Shown here in pieces: positions 32,889 to 42,948 of a stretch of DNA of 64,000 nucleotides (the first letter of the stretch is position 1; each line of letters begins with the position of its first letter). Below the pieces are notes generated by a model that worked only from the letters and a program-made list of their open reading frames with translations, made no database searches and was not told the origin of the DNA. The DNA comes from Sporosarcina aquimarina (GTDB lineage Bacteria > Bacillota > Bacilli > Bacillales_A > Planococcaceae), in NCBI RefSeq assembly GCF_019748715.1, contig NZ_JACLBZ010000023.1, positions 1 to 64,000 of the forward strand. The letters are read 5' to 3'. The position numbers were made by a program, and so were the translations under genes.

Positions 32889-34247
32889 ATGGGTGAGGCA
32901 GTGGATCAGCGTAAAGAACAATGGTCATCAAAACTTGGATTTATCATGTCGTCGGCCGGTGCGGCGATTGGCCTGGGGGCTATTTGGAAGTTCCCGTATG
33001 TAACAGGGATGAGCGGCGGAGGAGCATTCTTCTTGTTGTTTGTGGTGTTCACTATCTTGATTGGATTGCCGATGCTGATTTCAGAATTCATTATTGGACG
33101 AGGTTCCGGGAAAGAAGCGATCAGTGCCTACAAACAGCTGGCTCCTGCGAGTGCTTGGCCATGGATTGGCCGGTTGGGAGTCGCAGGTTGTTTTCTCTTG
33201 CTATCTTTTTATAGTGTTGTAGGTGGATGGGTATTCGTCTACAGCGGGTTATCGGTTACAGGCAAGATCATCAGCGAAGGGGCCTCCTACTCAGAGCAGT
33301 TCGGTTCAATTGTCGGTTCGCCAATCACTACATTAATCGGACTGTTGCTGTTTACGATTGTCAATGTATGGGTGGTTTCTTCTGGCATCCAGAACGGTAT
33401 CGAAAAGGCGAATAAATATATGATGCCGTTGCTTTTTATCTTCTTTATTATTCTAGTTGTGCGTTCACTGACGTTGAACGGAGCAATGGAAGGTGTTTCA
33501 TTTTTCCTGAAGCCTGACTTTTCGAGTATTACTAGGGAGTCGGTGCTATACGCTCTCGGACAATCATTTTTCTCTCTAGCCGTCGGTTTTTCATGTATGG
33601 TCACGTATAGTTCATACTTGAAAAAAGATGTCAGTTTGACGTCTTCTGCAACCTCTGTTGTAGGGATGAATATATTCGTTTCTCTGTTGGCTGGTTTGGC
33701 TATTTTCCCGGCAGTATTTGCATTTGGACAAGAGCCCGCAGCTGGTCCTGAATTATTATTCATAGTACTGCCGGCAGTCTTTTCTCAACTGCCGCTAGGG
33801 CAAGTGTTCTTGGCATTATTCTTGATTCTGTTTTTATTTGCAACATTGACTTCATCGTTTAGTTTATATGAAATCATTGTGGCAGCAATGACAGCGAGCG
33901 GAAAACGTTCGCGAAAGATGGTTACATGGCTGATAGGTATTGTGGTGTTTGTGGCTGCAATTCCATCTGCACTTTCGTCGAGTACTTTGTCAGGTGTCCT
34001 TCTGTTCGATAAAAGTATATTCGATGCGACGGATTTCTTGGTCAGTAATATTTTGTTGCCTTCAGGCAGTCTGTTAATTGCGATCTTCATAATACGCCGA
34101 ATGGATCAAGTGTTAGTGCGCGAGGAATTTAGGCTGATGAGCCAGAAATCTCAAGGCTATTATCCTTTATGGAATTTTCTGATGAAATGGATTGTCCCTT
34201 TAACGATTGTCGTTGTATTCTTGAATACCTTGGGAATAGTGAGATAG
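32889..34247 (+). CDS. Neurotransmitter:sodium symporter (NSS/LeuT) family transporter
   Basis: The 452-residue protein has 11 or 12 transmembrane segments. SSAGAAIGLGAIWKFPYVTGMSGGGAFFLLF is the unwound TM1 sodium/substrate site of LeuT-type transporters, and ALGQSFFSLAVGFSCMVTYSSYLKKD is the TM6 equivalent. It should import an amino acid or related compound with Na+. Start is uncertain: ATG 32889 has only AAAGGG close by, while GTG 32901 has GGGTGAGG. The structured repeat ends only about 10 bases before, so it probably supplies the 5' UTR. Confidence 0.92.
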   Translation: MGEAVDQRKEQWSSKLGFIMSSAGAAIGLGAIWKFPYVTGMSGGGAFFLLFVVFTILIGLPMLISEFIIGRGSGKEAISAYKQLAPASAWPWIGRLGVAGCFLLLSFYSVVGGWVFVYSGLSVTGKIISEGASYSEQFGSIVGSPITTLIGLLLFTIVNVWVVSSGIQNGIEKANKYMMPLLFIFFIILVVRSLTLNGAMEGVSFFLKPDFSSITRESVLYALGQSFFSLAVGFSCMVTYSSYLKKDVSLTSSATSVVGMNIFVSLLAGLAIFPAVFAFGQEPAAGPELLFIVLPAVFSQLPLGQVFLALFLILFLFATLTSSFSLYEIIVAAMTASGKRSRKMVTWLIGIVVFVAAIPSALSSSTLSGVLLFDKSIFDATDFLVSNILLPSGSLLIAIFIIRRMDQVLVREEFRLMSQKSQGYYPLWNFLMKWIVPLTIVVVFLNTLGIVR

Positions 34248-34267
34248 AAGAATAAGTTCTGAAATGT

Positions 34268-34310
34268 AAACAAGTGATGAAAACCAATTGGTTTTCATCA
34301 CTTGTTTTTT
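34268..34310 (+). terminator. Intrinsic terminator of the NSS transporter gene
   Basis: AACAAGTGATGAAAACC pairs perfectly with GGTTTTCATCACTTGTT around AATT, followed by T's. Confidence 0.93.
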
Positions 34311-34421
34311 GATTCGAGAATAATAAAATCTTTACAAGTGTAGTATATTCCGTCTTTTCGTATGAGAAGTAAATAGTTTGGTAAGACTGTGGGGAAATCT
34401 TAGAACGAAAGAGGGAGTAGC

Positions 34422-35081
34422 ATGTTGAGGTTAACTATAAGTGTATTGGCAGTTATGATTTTATTTTTAAGCCCTGTAAATGTTCAGGCTGTGGAGCTTG
34501 GGATTGCGCCGGATGGAGAGCTATTGAAAGTAAGTCTTTTGGAAAAACAGAATAGTCCTGAAAAGACAGAAAGGTATACAGTAAAGAGTGGCGACACTTT
34601 ATATCGGATCGCCTTTAATCAAGGTCTTTCGGTAGAAACATTGAAGTTATGGAATGGGATGACAACGGATAGTATTCATCCGGGCGATGAACTGATAGTA
34701 GTCTCGAATCCTAATAAACTTTCAGTGATAGATCAAGTAAAACAGAAGGAAACTGAGCCTGTACAGTCTGTCGCAGCAGAACAAGCGACGCCCAAAGAAC
34801 TGACGATGACCGCTACAGCTTATACAGCTTATTGCGAAGGCTGTTCGGGCACGACGTATACTGGGCAAAATTTGCGGACCAATCCCGACCAAAAAGTGAT
34901 CGCAGTGGATCCAGAAGTGGTTCCTATCGGTTCAAAAGTTTGGGTGGAGAATTACGGTGAAGCGATTGCGGGAGATATAGGAGGAGCAATTAAAGGCAAT
35001 AAAATAGACGTATTCATTCCATCTTATGATCGTGCAATGGAATGGGGCGTGAAACAAGTTAAGATACGGATTTTGGATTGA
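34422..35081 (+). CDS. Secreted LysM and 3D-domain cell-wall protein (YocH/Rpf2-like)
   Basis: A 219-residue exported protein. A signal peptide (1-23, ending VQA) is followed by a LysM domain (about 46-92: YTVKSGDTLYRIAFNQGLSVETLKLWNG) that binds peptidoglycan. The C-terminal 3D domain (about 127-219) has its three aspartates in VIAVDP, AGDIGG and NKIDVFIP. It resembles YocH-type muralytic enzymes and stationary-phase survival proteins that cleave peptidoglycan. GAGGGAG lies before ATG 34422. The two cysteines in AYCEGCSG are a common feature of the 3D subgroup. Confidence 0.9.
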   Translation: MLRLTISVLAVMILFLSPVNVQAVELGIAPDGELLKVSLLEKQNSPEKTERYTVKSGDTLYRIAFNQGLSVETLKLWNGMTTDSIHPGDELIVVSNPNKLSVIDQVKQKETEPVQSVAAEQATPKELTMTATAYTAYCEGCSGTTYTGQNLRTNPDQKVIAVDPEVVPIGSKVWVENYGEAIAGDIGGAIKGNKIDVFIPSYDRAMEWGVKQVKIRILD

Positions 35082-35082
35082 C

Positions 35083-35129
35083 GAAAAAAGGGGCTGCCCG
35101 ATCTGTATTTCTGCAGATCAAGCAGCCCT
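35083..35129 (-). terminator. Terminator of sodA
   Basis: On the minus strand GGGCTGCTTGATCTGC and the complementary arm ending CAGCCC form a long stem, followed by six T's (35084-35089). Confidence 0.85.
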
Positions 35130-35171
35130 AAACTGGAGTGTAGGGTAAAACTAGAAATAAAGAAAAGGAAT

Positions 35172-35798
35172 TTAATTTGCCGCTGTTTTGCTTGCTTGCA
35201 GGAAACGTTCATTTACAACGTCCCAGTCAACCGTGTGCCACCAATTTTGAATAAATTCGGGACGACGATTCTGATATGCAAGATAATAGGCATGTTCCCA
35301 TACATCGATCACGAGTAGCGGTGTTTTTCCATCTTTCAAAGGCGTATCTTGGTTTGGTGTGCTCATAATGGATAACTTGCCTTGATCCAATACGAGCCAT
35401 CCATATCCACTGCCGAATCGCTGGATGGCCGCTTTGGACAGTAAGTCTTGAAAGTTATCGAACGTCTGAAAGTACTTTTCAATTTCTCGCTTAATGTCCG
35501 CTGTCGGTTCACCTTTACTTTTCGGGGTCATGGATTCCCAGAATAAGCTATGGCAATAATGTCCGCCGCCGTTATTTTGAACAGCTGTCCGAATGTCAAC
35601 TGGAACCTGATCAAGATCAGTCAATAAGGATTCAAGAGATTTAGACTGAAGCTCTGTATGGTTTTCCAATGTAGCATTCAGGTTGTTGACATACGTTTGG
35701 TGGTGTTTGCCATGATGGATTTCCAATGTGCGGGCATCGATGTAGGGTTCAAGACCGTCAACTGCGTACGGCAAATCAGGAAGAATAAATGGCTTCAA
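35172..35798 (-). CDS. sodA: Superoxide dismutase (Fe/Mn type)
   Basis: GGAGGTG marks TTG 35798 as the start (MKPFILPDLPYAVDGLEPYI), giving 208 residues; the longer frame to 35897 would read through the upstream hairpin. Metal ligands are the His in LEIHHGKHHQTYVNNLN (His28), the histidine of NNGGGHYCHSLFW, and Asp and His in LLVIDVWEHAYYLAYQNRR. It dismutates superoxide in the cytoplasm. Mn versus Fe cannot be settled, though GGGHYCHSLFW with few Fe-type signatures favours Mn. The 34-nt-stem hairpin in its 5' leader may affect expression. Confidence 0.92.
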   Translation of the reverse strand: MKPFILPDLPYAVDGLEPYIDARTLEIHHGKHHQTYVNNLNATLENHTELQSKSLESLLTDLDQVPVDIRTAVQNNGGGHYCHSLFWESMTPKSKGEPTADIKREIEKYFQTFDNFQDLLSKAAIQRFGSGYGWLVLDQGKLSIMSTPNQDTPLKDGKTPLLVIDVWEHAYYLAYQNRRPEFIQNWWHTVDWDVVNERFLQASKTAAN

Positions 35799-35831
35799 AT
35801 TTTCACCTCCAAAGAAACGATTTAGAAAGTT

Positions 35832-35873
35832 AAAAGTTGCCCTAAGGAAATAAAGTTTCCTTAGGGCAACTTT
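35832..35873 (-). promoter_or_regulatory. Long perfect hairpin in the sodA leader
   Basis: AAAGTTGCCCTAAGGAAA and TTTCCTTAGGGCAACTTT are perfect complements around a 5-nt loop. The hairpin lies 34 bases upstream of the sodA start. On the minus strand it is followed by TTTTAACTTT, a weak terminator-like run, so attenuation or mRNA stabilisation are both possible. Confidence 0.65.
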
Positions 35874-36000
35874 AATATAAAATCTAAAAGATAGCAAGAC
35901 TTTTCATAGGCTGTCTCATAAATGAATCGAAAGAACTGGTAATTGTTTAATCTGAATTTAGATGAATTCAGTTACATTAGTTGAATATCCTTGTTAGCAA

Positions 36001-36025
36001 GTTTACCTTTTTTCTCGCAGGGAAT
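36001..36025 (+). promoter_or_regulatory. Candidate sigma-B promoter for the phosphodiesterase-like gene
   Basis: GTTTAC (36001-36006), 13 nt, GGGAAT (36020-36025), 26 bases before ATG 36052. Confidence 0.65.
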
Positions 36026-36051
36026 AGTTTTATAAAGCGAGGGATATCTTA

Positions 36052-37989
36052 ATGAACAAACGAATGATCTTCTATTTAACTGTAATATTAATTAGTTTGA
36101 GCCCTCTTGCTAACCAGTCTGCTGCTGCAAATAAAACGAGTGGAACAATAAGTGTGGTCTCATTTGATGGAATGGGTTATATGGATACACAGCGTTATAA
36201 GGAGAAAGGATTTATGCCGAATCTTGAGAAGTTCGAACAGGAAGCAGCCTTTGCAACAGATTTCGTCACAGTTATGCCTTCGTTAACGGCTCCCTCTCAT
36301 GCAACTCTGGCTACAGGAGCTAGTCCGTCAAAGACAGGTATAGTTAGTAATCAATTTCATTCTACAGGTGAACAAGTGAAAGATGACCAGAGTGGATTCT
36401 CCCAAACTTTAGGTGTGACACCTGTTTGGAAAGAAGCTAGAAAACAAGGGGATGTTACAGCGACGGTAGCTTTTCCGGATTCAAATCCTGATAACGCTTC
36501 AGCGGCCACATATGCTGTTTATTCGGATGGTACGTTGGCGAAATCCAAATTGCATGATTTGGAATTTGCTCCGATTGATGATGGCCGGATAGATCAATTA
36601 CCTACTGACAATTCCGCCGTTCAGGAAGCAGTAATTTCACTGGATATTAAGGATTTTCCGGCACAGCAGTTGTTTGTGTTAGCGGTGTCTGAAAATAAAG
36701 GGAAAGAACCATTGATATATTTATCGACGGATCAAAAAAAGATAGGAAAACAAGTTTCTTTAAAGGACTGGATAGCTGTTCCATTGAATCTCCCTTCGGT
36801 GGATAGTGCCGGATTCTATGTGAAATTTAAAGGGAATTCTCAAAAAATAGATGAACTGCAACTCTTCCAAGGAACCGTCATGGGAGGTATTTATAGAGGT
36901 CCAGAACAATTTGGGAATGAACTAGCTTCCGAATTCGGTTTCTATCCAGCGGCGGATGAAATCGACGCATTTGAAAGAGGAGATATTTCAAGGGAAGAAT
37001 ATGAACAGGCGGGGGAACGATTTATAGACTGGGTGACAGATGTCAGCTTGTATATAAAAGAACGATATGAACCTGACTTGTTATTTTATTATTATCCCCA
37101 TGTAGATAACGAATTGCATAACTTTTTGCTGAGAGACCCTGCGCAGCCGGGCTATACAATAGAGAATGTTCAGGAAAAAGAAGCATATGTCAGTTGGGCG
37201 TTTCAACAGGCGGATCTAACTATTGGACGTATCACGGATGACCTCAATGACAATGATCATTTATTGCTTGTTTCCGACCATGGTTTGGAACCGATTCACA
37301 CTAGACTTTCACCAAACAAAGAACTTGAAAAAGCCGGGTTGCTAGCAACAGATAAGAATGGAAAAATCATTACTTCCAAAACAAAAGCCTATGCGGAAGC
37401 AAGCGGTACAATTGCCCATGTCTATGTGAATTTGAAAGGACGAGAGAAAAAGGGAATCGTGGAGCCTGAGGAATTTGAAAATGTAAAGCGAGAGGCAATG
37501 AAAGTATTTCAAAATAGGGAAATGTTCTCTTCCTCCATCGCTAAACCTTCACCAGAAGGCGCACCAGTTTTCCAATGGTTAACTGGTCGAACTACATTTA
37601 ACTACACTTATCCAACTTCGTCCATATTATCTAAGCAAGACTCGTCCAATTTGAATCCGTATGAAAAAGTGTGGGTAGAAGAGATGCCGGACTATGATGA
37701 AGTGAACAACGAAAATAGCGGAGATATCCTGCTATCTGCTGCCCCTGGATTTTTAATGGGGAAAGATGCAAAAACTGCAATTGAACCGACAAAGGAATTG
37801 GGAAGTCATGGTGGAAATCCCGAAAGAAAAAGCTTACGTCCTATACTTTACGCATTTGGTCCCATGATTGAATCTGGCGAAATGACAGAAAGGATTTCCA
37901 TGACAGATATTGCACCAAGTCTATATGAATTATTAGGTTTGCAAACACCTGAATTTGTAGAAGGTAAACCAATTTGGAGTTTAGAATAA
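36052..37989 (+). CDS. Secreted alkaline-phosphatase-superfamily phosphodiesterase/pyrophosphatase-like protein
   Basis: A 645-residue exported protein with a signal peptide (1-25, ending AAA). ISVVSFDGMGYMDTQRY supplies the first metal aspartate. VMPSLTAPSHATLATGASPSKTGIVSNQFHS carries the catalytic Thr/Ser position and surrounds typical of nucleotide pyrophosphatase/phosphodiesterases. FYYYPHVDNELH and LLVSDHGLEPIHT give the remaining Asp and His ligands, and GSHGGNPERKSLRPILYAFGP the last histidine. An insertion at about 180-270 looks like a beta-rich module. GAGGGAT precedes ATG 36052. Substrate unknown; it is single, with a sigma-B-type promoter. Confidence 0.85.
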   Translation: MNKRMIFYLTVILISLSPLANQSAAANKTSGTISVVSFDGMGYMDTQRYKEKGFMPNLEKFEQEAAFATDFVTVMPSLTAPSHATLATGASPSKTGIVSNQFHSTGEQVKDDQSGFSQTLGVTPVWKEARKQGDVTATVAFPDSNPDNASAATYAVYSDGTLAKSKLHDLEFAPIDDGRIDQLPTDNSAVQEAVISLDIKDFPAQQLFVLAVSENKGKEPLIYLSTDQKKIGKQVSLKDWIAVPLNLPSVDSAGFYVKFKGNSQKIDELQLFQGTVMGGIYRGPEQFGNELASEFGFYPAADEIDAFERGDISREEYEQAGERFIDWVTDVSLYIKERYEPDLLFYYYPHVDNELHNFLLRDPAQPGYTIENVQEKEAYVSWAFQQADLTIGRITDDLNDNDHLLLVSDHGLEPIHTRLSPNKELEKAGLLATDKNGKIITSKTKAYAEASGTIAHVYVNLKGREKKGIVEPEEFENVKREAMKVFQNREMFSSSIAKPSPEGAPVFQWLTGRTTFNYTYPTSSILSKQDSSNLNPYEKVWVEEMPDYDEVNNENSGDILLSAAPGFLMGKDAKTAIEPTKELGSHGGNPERKSLRPILYAFGPMIESGEMTERISMTDIAPSLYELLGLQTPEFVEGKPIWSLE

Positions 37990-38040
37990 TTATTCAATTA
38001 ATAGGATATATATAAGTATTAGAAATCAATACTTTTATGA

Positions 38041-38073
38041 AACGCACAGGTAGAACGTTTACCTGTGCGTTTC
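38041..38073 (+). terminator. Intrinsic terminator of the phosphodiesterase-like gene
   Basis: AACGCACAGGTA pairs with TACCTGTGCGTT around a short GAACGTT loop; the T-run is short. Confidence 0.8.
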
Positions 38074-38121
38074 CTATATTTACATAACTTTTTAAGAAAT
38101 AATATTTTTCAAAAAAGCATC

Positions 38122-38149
38122 TTGTGTTTAATTAGAAAAAAAGTATAAT
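38122..38149 (+). promoter_or_regulatory. Sigma-A promoter of the peptide ABC transporter operon
   Basis: TTGTGT (38122-38127), 16 nt, TATAAT (38144-38149), 44 bases before the chosen oppD start. Confidence 0.7.
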
Positions 38150-38193
38150 AGTGATTAATGAATCATTTCAGAAAAAAGAAAAAAGGTGAGCAA

Positions 38194-39219
38194 ATGAGAG
38201 AAAGGCAGAAACTACTAGAAGTAAAAGATTTGCAGACGACCTTTTTCACAGATTCTGGGGAAATTCCAGCTGTAGATCATGTGGACTTTTATGTAAGAGA
38301 AGGTGAAGTCTTAGGAATCGTCGGGGAGTCTGGTTGTGGAAAGAGTGTAACATCTCTATCAATCATGCAGTTAGTACCGAATCCGCCGGGGAAGATTACC
38401 GGGGGAGAAATACTGTTTGAAAATCAGGATCTTTTGAAAAAGACGGAGAAAGAAATGAGAGAAATTCGTGGAAATGATGTCGCAATGATCTTCCAAGAAC
38501 CGATGACTTCCTTGAATCCGCTCTTTACGATTGGTAATCAGATTGCTGAGGCTATTTCCCTGCACAAAAAGAACTGGTCGAAAAAGCAAATTAAAGATCG
38601 AGCGATTGAGATGCTGCGGCTAGTTGGATTACCGCGTGCGGAAGAATTAATGAAAGAGTATCCACACCAGTTATCGGGCGGTATGCGGCAACGTGTGATG
38701 ATTGCGATGGCGCTCGTATGCGATCCGAAAGTTTTGATTGCGGATGAGCCGACAACTGCATTAGACGTAACCATTCAGGCGCAGATTTTGAAATTGATGC
38801 GTGAACTGAATGAGCGGATGAATACAGCTATCCTATTAATCACGCATGATTTAGGAGTAGTGGCGGAAACATGCGAACGGGTAGTTGTCATGTATGCAGG
38901 ACAAGTCATAGAGGAAGCTCCGACACAGGAGATTTTCGAAAATCCTTGTCATCCATATACGCGCGGTTTAATACAATCTGTACCGGATATGCGGGATAAA
39001 AAGGAACGTCTATATTCGATACCTGGCAATGTTCCGAAGCCGGGCTCCATCAAGAAAGGCTGCAGGTTTGCAGCTAGATGTGAAAGCGCTTTCTCAAGAT
39101 GTTGGGAAGAAACACCGGAACTATATAGAAACTCCGATGTTCACCAGACTAGATGCTTTTTATACGATGAACAAGAAGGAGTGACTAATCGAGATGAGCA
39201 AGCCACTGCTAAAAGTTGA
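38194..39219 (+). CDS. oppD: Oligopeptide/dipeptide ABC transporter ATPase (OppD/DppD)
   Basis: The ATG at 38194 follows AAAAAGGTGAG; the earlier ATG at 38158 has no ribosome site, so 341 residues are expected. Motifs: Walker [10 protein letters not shown]-loop [17 protein letters not shown], signature LSGGMRQRV, Walker [13 protein letters not shown], and the C-terminal oligopeptide-binding extension with Cys residues ([20 protein letters not shown]) that often holds a 4Fe-4S cluster. It energises import through OppBC with OppF. It overlaps the next ATPase gene by 26 bases and heads a five-gene operon. Confidence 0.93.
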   Translation: MRERQKLLEVKDLQTTFFTDSGEIPAVDHVDFYVREGEVLGIVGESGCGKSVTSLSIMQLVPNPPGKITGGEILFENQDLLKKTEKEMREIRGNDVAMIFQEPMTSLNPLFTIGNQIAEAISLHKKNWSKKQIKDRAIEMLRLVGLPRAEELMKEYPHQLSGGMRQRVMIAMALVCDPKVLIADEPTTALDVTIQAQILKLMRELNERMNTAILLITHDLGVVAETCERVVVMYAGQVIEEAPTQEIFENPCHPYTRGLIQSVPDMRDKKERLYSIPGNVPKPGSIKKGCRFAARCESAFSRCWEETPELYRNSDVHQTRCFLYDEQEGVTNRDEQATAKS

Positions 39220-40213
39220 GGGGTTGAAAAAGTACTTCCCCATACGTAAAGGCCTGATCGGCAAGACGGTCGGTCACGTCAAAGCAATTGATGATATTTC
39301 ATTTTACGTCAATGAAGGCGAAACGCTCGGGATTGTTGGAGAGAGCGGTTGTGGAAAGTCGACAACAGGCCGAACGATTATGCGTTTATTGGAACCTACG
39401 GAAGGCGTTGTAGAGTTTGAAGGAAGAGACTTGAACTCGATGTCAGCGAATGAAGTAAGGAAAGTCCGGCGCGATATCCAAATGGTTTTCCAAGATCCCT
39501 ATGCTTCCTTGAATCCTCGCCATACAATCGGAAAAATTTTAGAAGAACCTCTCATTGTTCATGGAGTCAGCAATGCAAAAGAACGACGTGAAAAAGTAGT
39601 TGAGTTTTTGAAGATTGTCGGGCTCAGCGAGTATCATGCTAAGCGTTATCCCCATCAGTTCAGTGGTGGACAACGGCAGCGGATCGGGATTGCCAGAGCG
39701 TTGATGACCAATCCCAAATTAATTATCGCAGACGAACCTGTTTCTGCACTTGATGTATCGATACAGGCGCAAGTCTTAAATTTAATGCAAGATCTGCAAA
39801 AGGAATTTAATTTGACGTATATTTTTATTGCGCATGACCTGGGGGTAGTACGTCATATAAGCAATCGCGTTGCAGTAATGTATTTAGGGAAAATTGTGGA
39901 GATCACGGAAAGCGAAGAGTTGTATGCAAATCCTCTTCATCCATATACACAGGCATTGTTGTCTGCTGTACCGGTACCGGACCCAAATTATAAAAAAGAA
40001 CAGATCATTATAGAAGGGGATATGCCAAGCCCGGCGAATCCTCCAAGCGGCTGTGCGTTTCATACGCGCTGTCCGTTCAAAATGGATGTATGCACGAAAA
40101 TAACACCAGTTTTAGCTGAGGAAAGTACCGGTCATTCTGTTGCCTGCCATCTTTATACGCAGGAAGGCAACGATGATATAGATAGAAAAAAACAACTGGA
40201 GGGATCTGTATGA
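39194..40213 (+). CDS. oppF: Oligopeptide/dipeptide ABC transporter ATPase (OppF/DppF)
   Basis: The 339-residue product is the second ATPase of the heterodimer. Walker [21 protein letters not shown], the [18 protein letters not shown]-loop, signature [16 protein letters not shown], Walker [13 protein letters not shown] and the H-loop IAHDLGVV are complete. The C-terminal extension [21 protein letters not shown] cysteines are also present. ATG 39194 lies in the end of oppD, with AAGGAG 12 bases upstream. Its stop overlaps the binding-protein start (ATGA at 40210). Confidence 0.93.
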   Translation: MSKPLLKVEGLKKYFPIRKGLIGKTVGHVKAIDDISFYVNEGETLGIVGESGCGKSTTGRTIMRLLEPTEGVVEFEGRDLNSMSANEVRKVRRDIQMVFQDPYASLNPRHTIGKILEEPLIVHGVSNAKERREKVVEFLKIVGLSEYHAKRYPHQFSGGQRQRIGIARALMTNPKLIIADEPVSALDVSIQAQVLNLMQDLQKEFNLTYIFIAHDLGVVRHISNRVAVMYLGKIVEITESEELYANPLHPYTQALLSAVPVPDPNYKKEQIIIEGDMPSPANPPSGCAFHTRCPFKMDVCTKITPVLAEESTGHSVACHLYTQEGNDDIDRKKQLEGSV

Positions 40214-41838
40214 GGAAAGGGAAACTGTGGTCGTTCGCTTTGATCATGCTTCTCGTTCTGTCAACTGCATTAGCAGCTTGTTCAGGCGGAGATGACAAAG
40301 AGGGCAGCAGCGATAAAGATAAAGACGCTGCGGATACAGGTGGAAATGAAAACAAGACATTAGTGTTCGGACGTGGTGGAGATTCAACGTCTCTAGACCC
40401 GTCGCGTGTAACAGAAGGGGAAACATTTAAAGTTACAGTGAATCTATTTGAAACATTATTGAATTTCGGTGAACAAGATACAACGGTTCAACCAGGTCTT
40501 GCAAAAGAATGGGAACCAAGCGAGGATGGTCTGACGTACACGTTCCAATTGGAAGAAGGGGTTAAATTCCATGATGGAACAGATTTAAATGCAGAGGCAG
40601 TCGTCAAAAACTTCGAACGTTGGGCAAACGGTGATGCGGATACATTCCCATACTATAACTCTATGTTCGGTGGATTCAAAGATGATGAAAATCATATAAT
40701 CGAATCGGTAACAGCGGATGGAGATCATACGGTTGTTATTAAATTGAAACGTCCACAAGCACCATTCTTAAAAAATATCGCAATGAGCATGTTCGCGATC
40801 TCGAGCCCTACTGCATTTGAAAAGGGTGATGATGAGTACGAGCGTAATCCTGTTGGGACAGGTCCGTTTAAATTTGTAGAGTGGAAACCAAATGAAACGA
40901 TTACAATTGAGAAGAATGAAGACTATTGGCAAGACGGACTTCCAAAATTGGATAAAGTAATTTTTAAATCCATTCCGGATAACTCTGCTCGTTTGAATTC
41001 ATTATTATCTGGTGAAATTGACTTGGCAGACGGTATTAACCCGGCAGATGGCGCGAAAATTGAAGACAATGACAAGCTGCAGTTATTTGAGCGTCCTTCC
41101 ATGAACGTCGGATACTTAGGATTAACAGTAACTCGTGAGCCGTTTGACAAGAAGGAAGTACGCCAGGCATTAAACTATGCAATTGATAAACAAACGATTA
41201 TCGATTCATTCTTCGAGGGGCGTGCTGAAATTGCGAATAACCCAATGCCGCCATCCATTTCAGGTTATAACGAAGACATCAAAGCATATCCATACGACCC
41301 TGAAAAAGCAAAGGAACTATTGAAACAAGCAGGTCTTGAAGATGGATTTGAAATGGAACTATGGGCAATGCCAGTTCCGCGTCCTTACATGCCAGATGGA
41401 ACGAAAGTAGCAGAAGTTATCCAGAGCAACTTGGCTGATGTTGGGATCAAAGCGAAAATTGTTTCCTATGAATGGGCAACATACCTGGAGAAGGCTGAAA
41501 AAGGGGACGCAGATGCCTTCATGCTCGGTTGGACAGGAGATAATGGAGACGCAGACAACTTCTTATATGTTCTTTTAGACGAGGATAATATCGGCAGTAA
41601 CAACTATACGTATTTCAAAAATGATGAAACACACAAACTATTCTTAGAAGCGCAAACAGAAGTAGATGAAGACAAACGGAACGAACTCTATAAGCAAGCA
41701 CAGGAAATTCTTCATGAAGAAGCTCCTTGGGTACCGCTTGCGCATTCCATTCCATTGTTAGGCGGAGTGCAAGAGTTAACTGGTTTTGTTCCGCATCCTA
41801 CTGGCTCTGATTTATTATCTAACGTGGAATTTAAATAA
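40210..41838 (+). CDS. oppA: Peptide-binding lipoprotein, solute-binding family 5 (OppA/DppA-like)
   Basis: A 542-residue lipoprotein with signal peptide and lipobox LAA-Cys24, then a Gly/Asp/Lys-rich linker. Family 5 motifs include [20 protein letters not shown] near the mature N-terminus, [35 protein letters not shown], and the late [16 protein letters not shown]. It captures peptides outside the membrane and delivers them to OppBC. The composition, with many DDENxxE segments, is ordinary for this family. It sits centrally in the D-F-A-B-C order. Confidence 0.92.
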   Translation: MRKGKLWSFALIMLLVLSTALAACSGGDDKEGSSDKDKDAADTGGNENKTLVFGRGGDSTSLDPSRVTEGETFKVTVNLFETLLNFGEQDTTVQPGLAKEWEPSEDGLTYTFQLEEGVKFHDGTDLNAEAVVKNFERWANGDADTFPYYNSMFGGFKDDENHIIESVTADGDHTVVIKLKRPQAPFLKNIAMSMFAISSPTAFEKGDDEYERNPVGTGPFKFVEWKPNETITIEKNEDYWQDGLPKLDKVIFKSIPDNSARLNSLLSGEIDLADGINPADGAKIEDNDKLQLFERPSMNVGYLGLTVTREPFDKKEVRQALNYAIDKQTIIDSFFEGRAEIANNPMPPSISGYNEDIKAYPYDPEKAKELLKQAGLEDGFEMELWAMPVPRPYMPDGTKVAEVIQSNLADVGIKAKIVSYEWATYLEKAEKGDADAFMLGWTGDNGDADNFLYVLLDEDNIGSNNYTYFKNDETHKLFLEAQTEVDEDKRNELYKQAQEILHEEAPWVPLAHSIPLLGGVQELTGFVPHPTGSDLLSNVEFK

Positions 41839-41926
41839 GTAAGAAAGTATGAATAAAGAAGAGGGAGAAGCTCATATTCTCCCTTTCTTTGATTCATGGA
41901 TATGATAAGCCGGAGGAGTGAAAGAG

Positions 41927-42931
41927 TTGTTCAATTACACGATTAAAAGGCTTTTACAGCTAATTCCTGTCCTGCTTGGTATGACATTTATAGTCTTTAT
42001 GTTGATTCGTGCAATTCCTGGTAATCCAGCACAAGTTATTTTGGGACAGCAAGCGACAAAAGAAGCTGTAGAAGCATTGACTGTCAAACTAGGACTCGAT
42101 CAGCCTTGGTATACTCAATACTTTAGTTATCTAGGCGGTATATTAAAAGGTGACTTGGGAGAATCGATGCGTACGCGTCTACCGGTTGCAGATGAAATCT
42201 GGCCCTATTTAGCGGCTACTTTGGAATTGGCACTATTCGCTATTATTATTGCCGTCATTGTAGGTGTCAACGCGGGAATCATCTCTGCGTGGTTCCAGAA
42301 TTCCTGGTTTGACTACTCAGCGATGATATTAGCTTTAGTAGGAGTCTCCATGCCTATTTTCTGGTTAGGCTTAATGGGACAGTGGGCTTTTGCTATCGAG
42401 TTTCAATGGTTACCGACTACAGGCCGTGAAAACGTCCGGGATCCGGTTACAGCCATAACGCATTTATACATAATTGACACGCTCATACAAGGCAGGTTCG
42501 ATCAGCTATGGGAAGTTCTGCGGCATTTGATCTTGCCTGGGTTAGCGCTTGCGACAATCCCGATGGCGATCATTGCGAGAATGACCCGTTCGAGTATGTT
42601 GGAAGTCATGCGTTCTGATTATATACGTACTGCACGAGCGAAAGGGCAAAAAATGTTCTGGGTTGTTTACAAGCATGCTTTGAAAAATGCGATTATCCCT
42701 GTTTTGACAGTCATAGGTCTGCAAATGGGCCTGCTTCTAGGCGGTGCTATTTTAACAGAAACCATTTTCGCATGGCCGGGCATTGGACGTTATATTTATG
42801 ACGCGATCAATTTTAGAGATTATCCAGTCATACAGTCTGGTATCCTGATCGTTGCATTTATCTTTGTCATGATTAATCTAATCGTCGACTTGCTATATGG
42901 ATTGATCGATCCGAGGATTAAGTATGATTGA
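41927..42931 (+). CDS. oppB: Peptide ABC transporter permease (OppB/DppB)
   Basis: The frame opens at GTG 41918, but CGGAGGAG is too close to it; TTG 41927 (MFNYTIKRLLQLIPVLLGM) has proper spacing and gives 334 residues. There are six transmembrane segments. The N-terminal FIVFMLIRAIPGNPA and the EAA loop (SDYIRTARAKGQKMFWVVYKHALKNAIIPV) are diagnostic of the OppB permease family. It pairs with OppC at 42949. The 79-bp gap after oppA contains no terminator with a T-run. Confidence 0.92.
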   Translation: MFNYTIKRLLQLIPVLLGMTFIVFMLIRAIPGNPAQVILGQQATKEAVEALTVKLGLDQPWYTQYFSYLGGILKGDLGESMRTRLPVADEIWPYLAATLELALFAIIIAVIVGVNAGIISAWFQNSWFDYSAMILALVGVSMPIFWLGLMGQWAFAIEFQWLPTTGRENVRDPVTAITHLYIIDTLIQGRFDQLWEVLRHLILPGLALATIPMAIIARMTRSSMLEVMRSDYIRTARAKGQKMFWVVYKHALKNAIIPVLTVIGLQMGLLLGGAILTETIFAWPGIGRYIYDAINFRDYPVIQSGILIVAFIFVMINLIVDLLYGLIDPRIKYD

Positions 42932-42948
42932 GGAAGGGGGAACAGTTC

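Noticed and set aside
32710..33003. 97-codon plus-strand frame over the structured repeat
   Set aside because: It runs through hairpins and into the transporter gene in another frame; no ribosome site.
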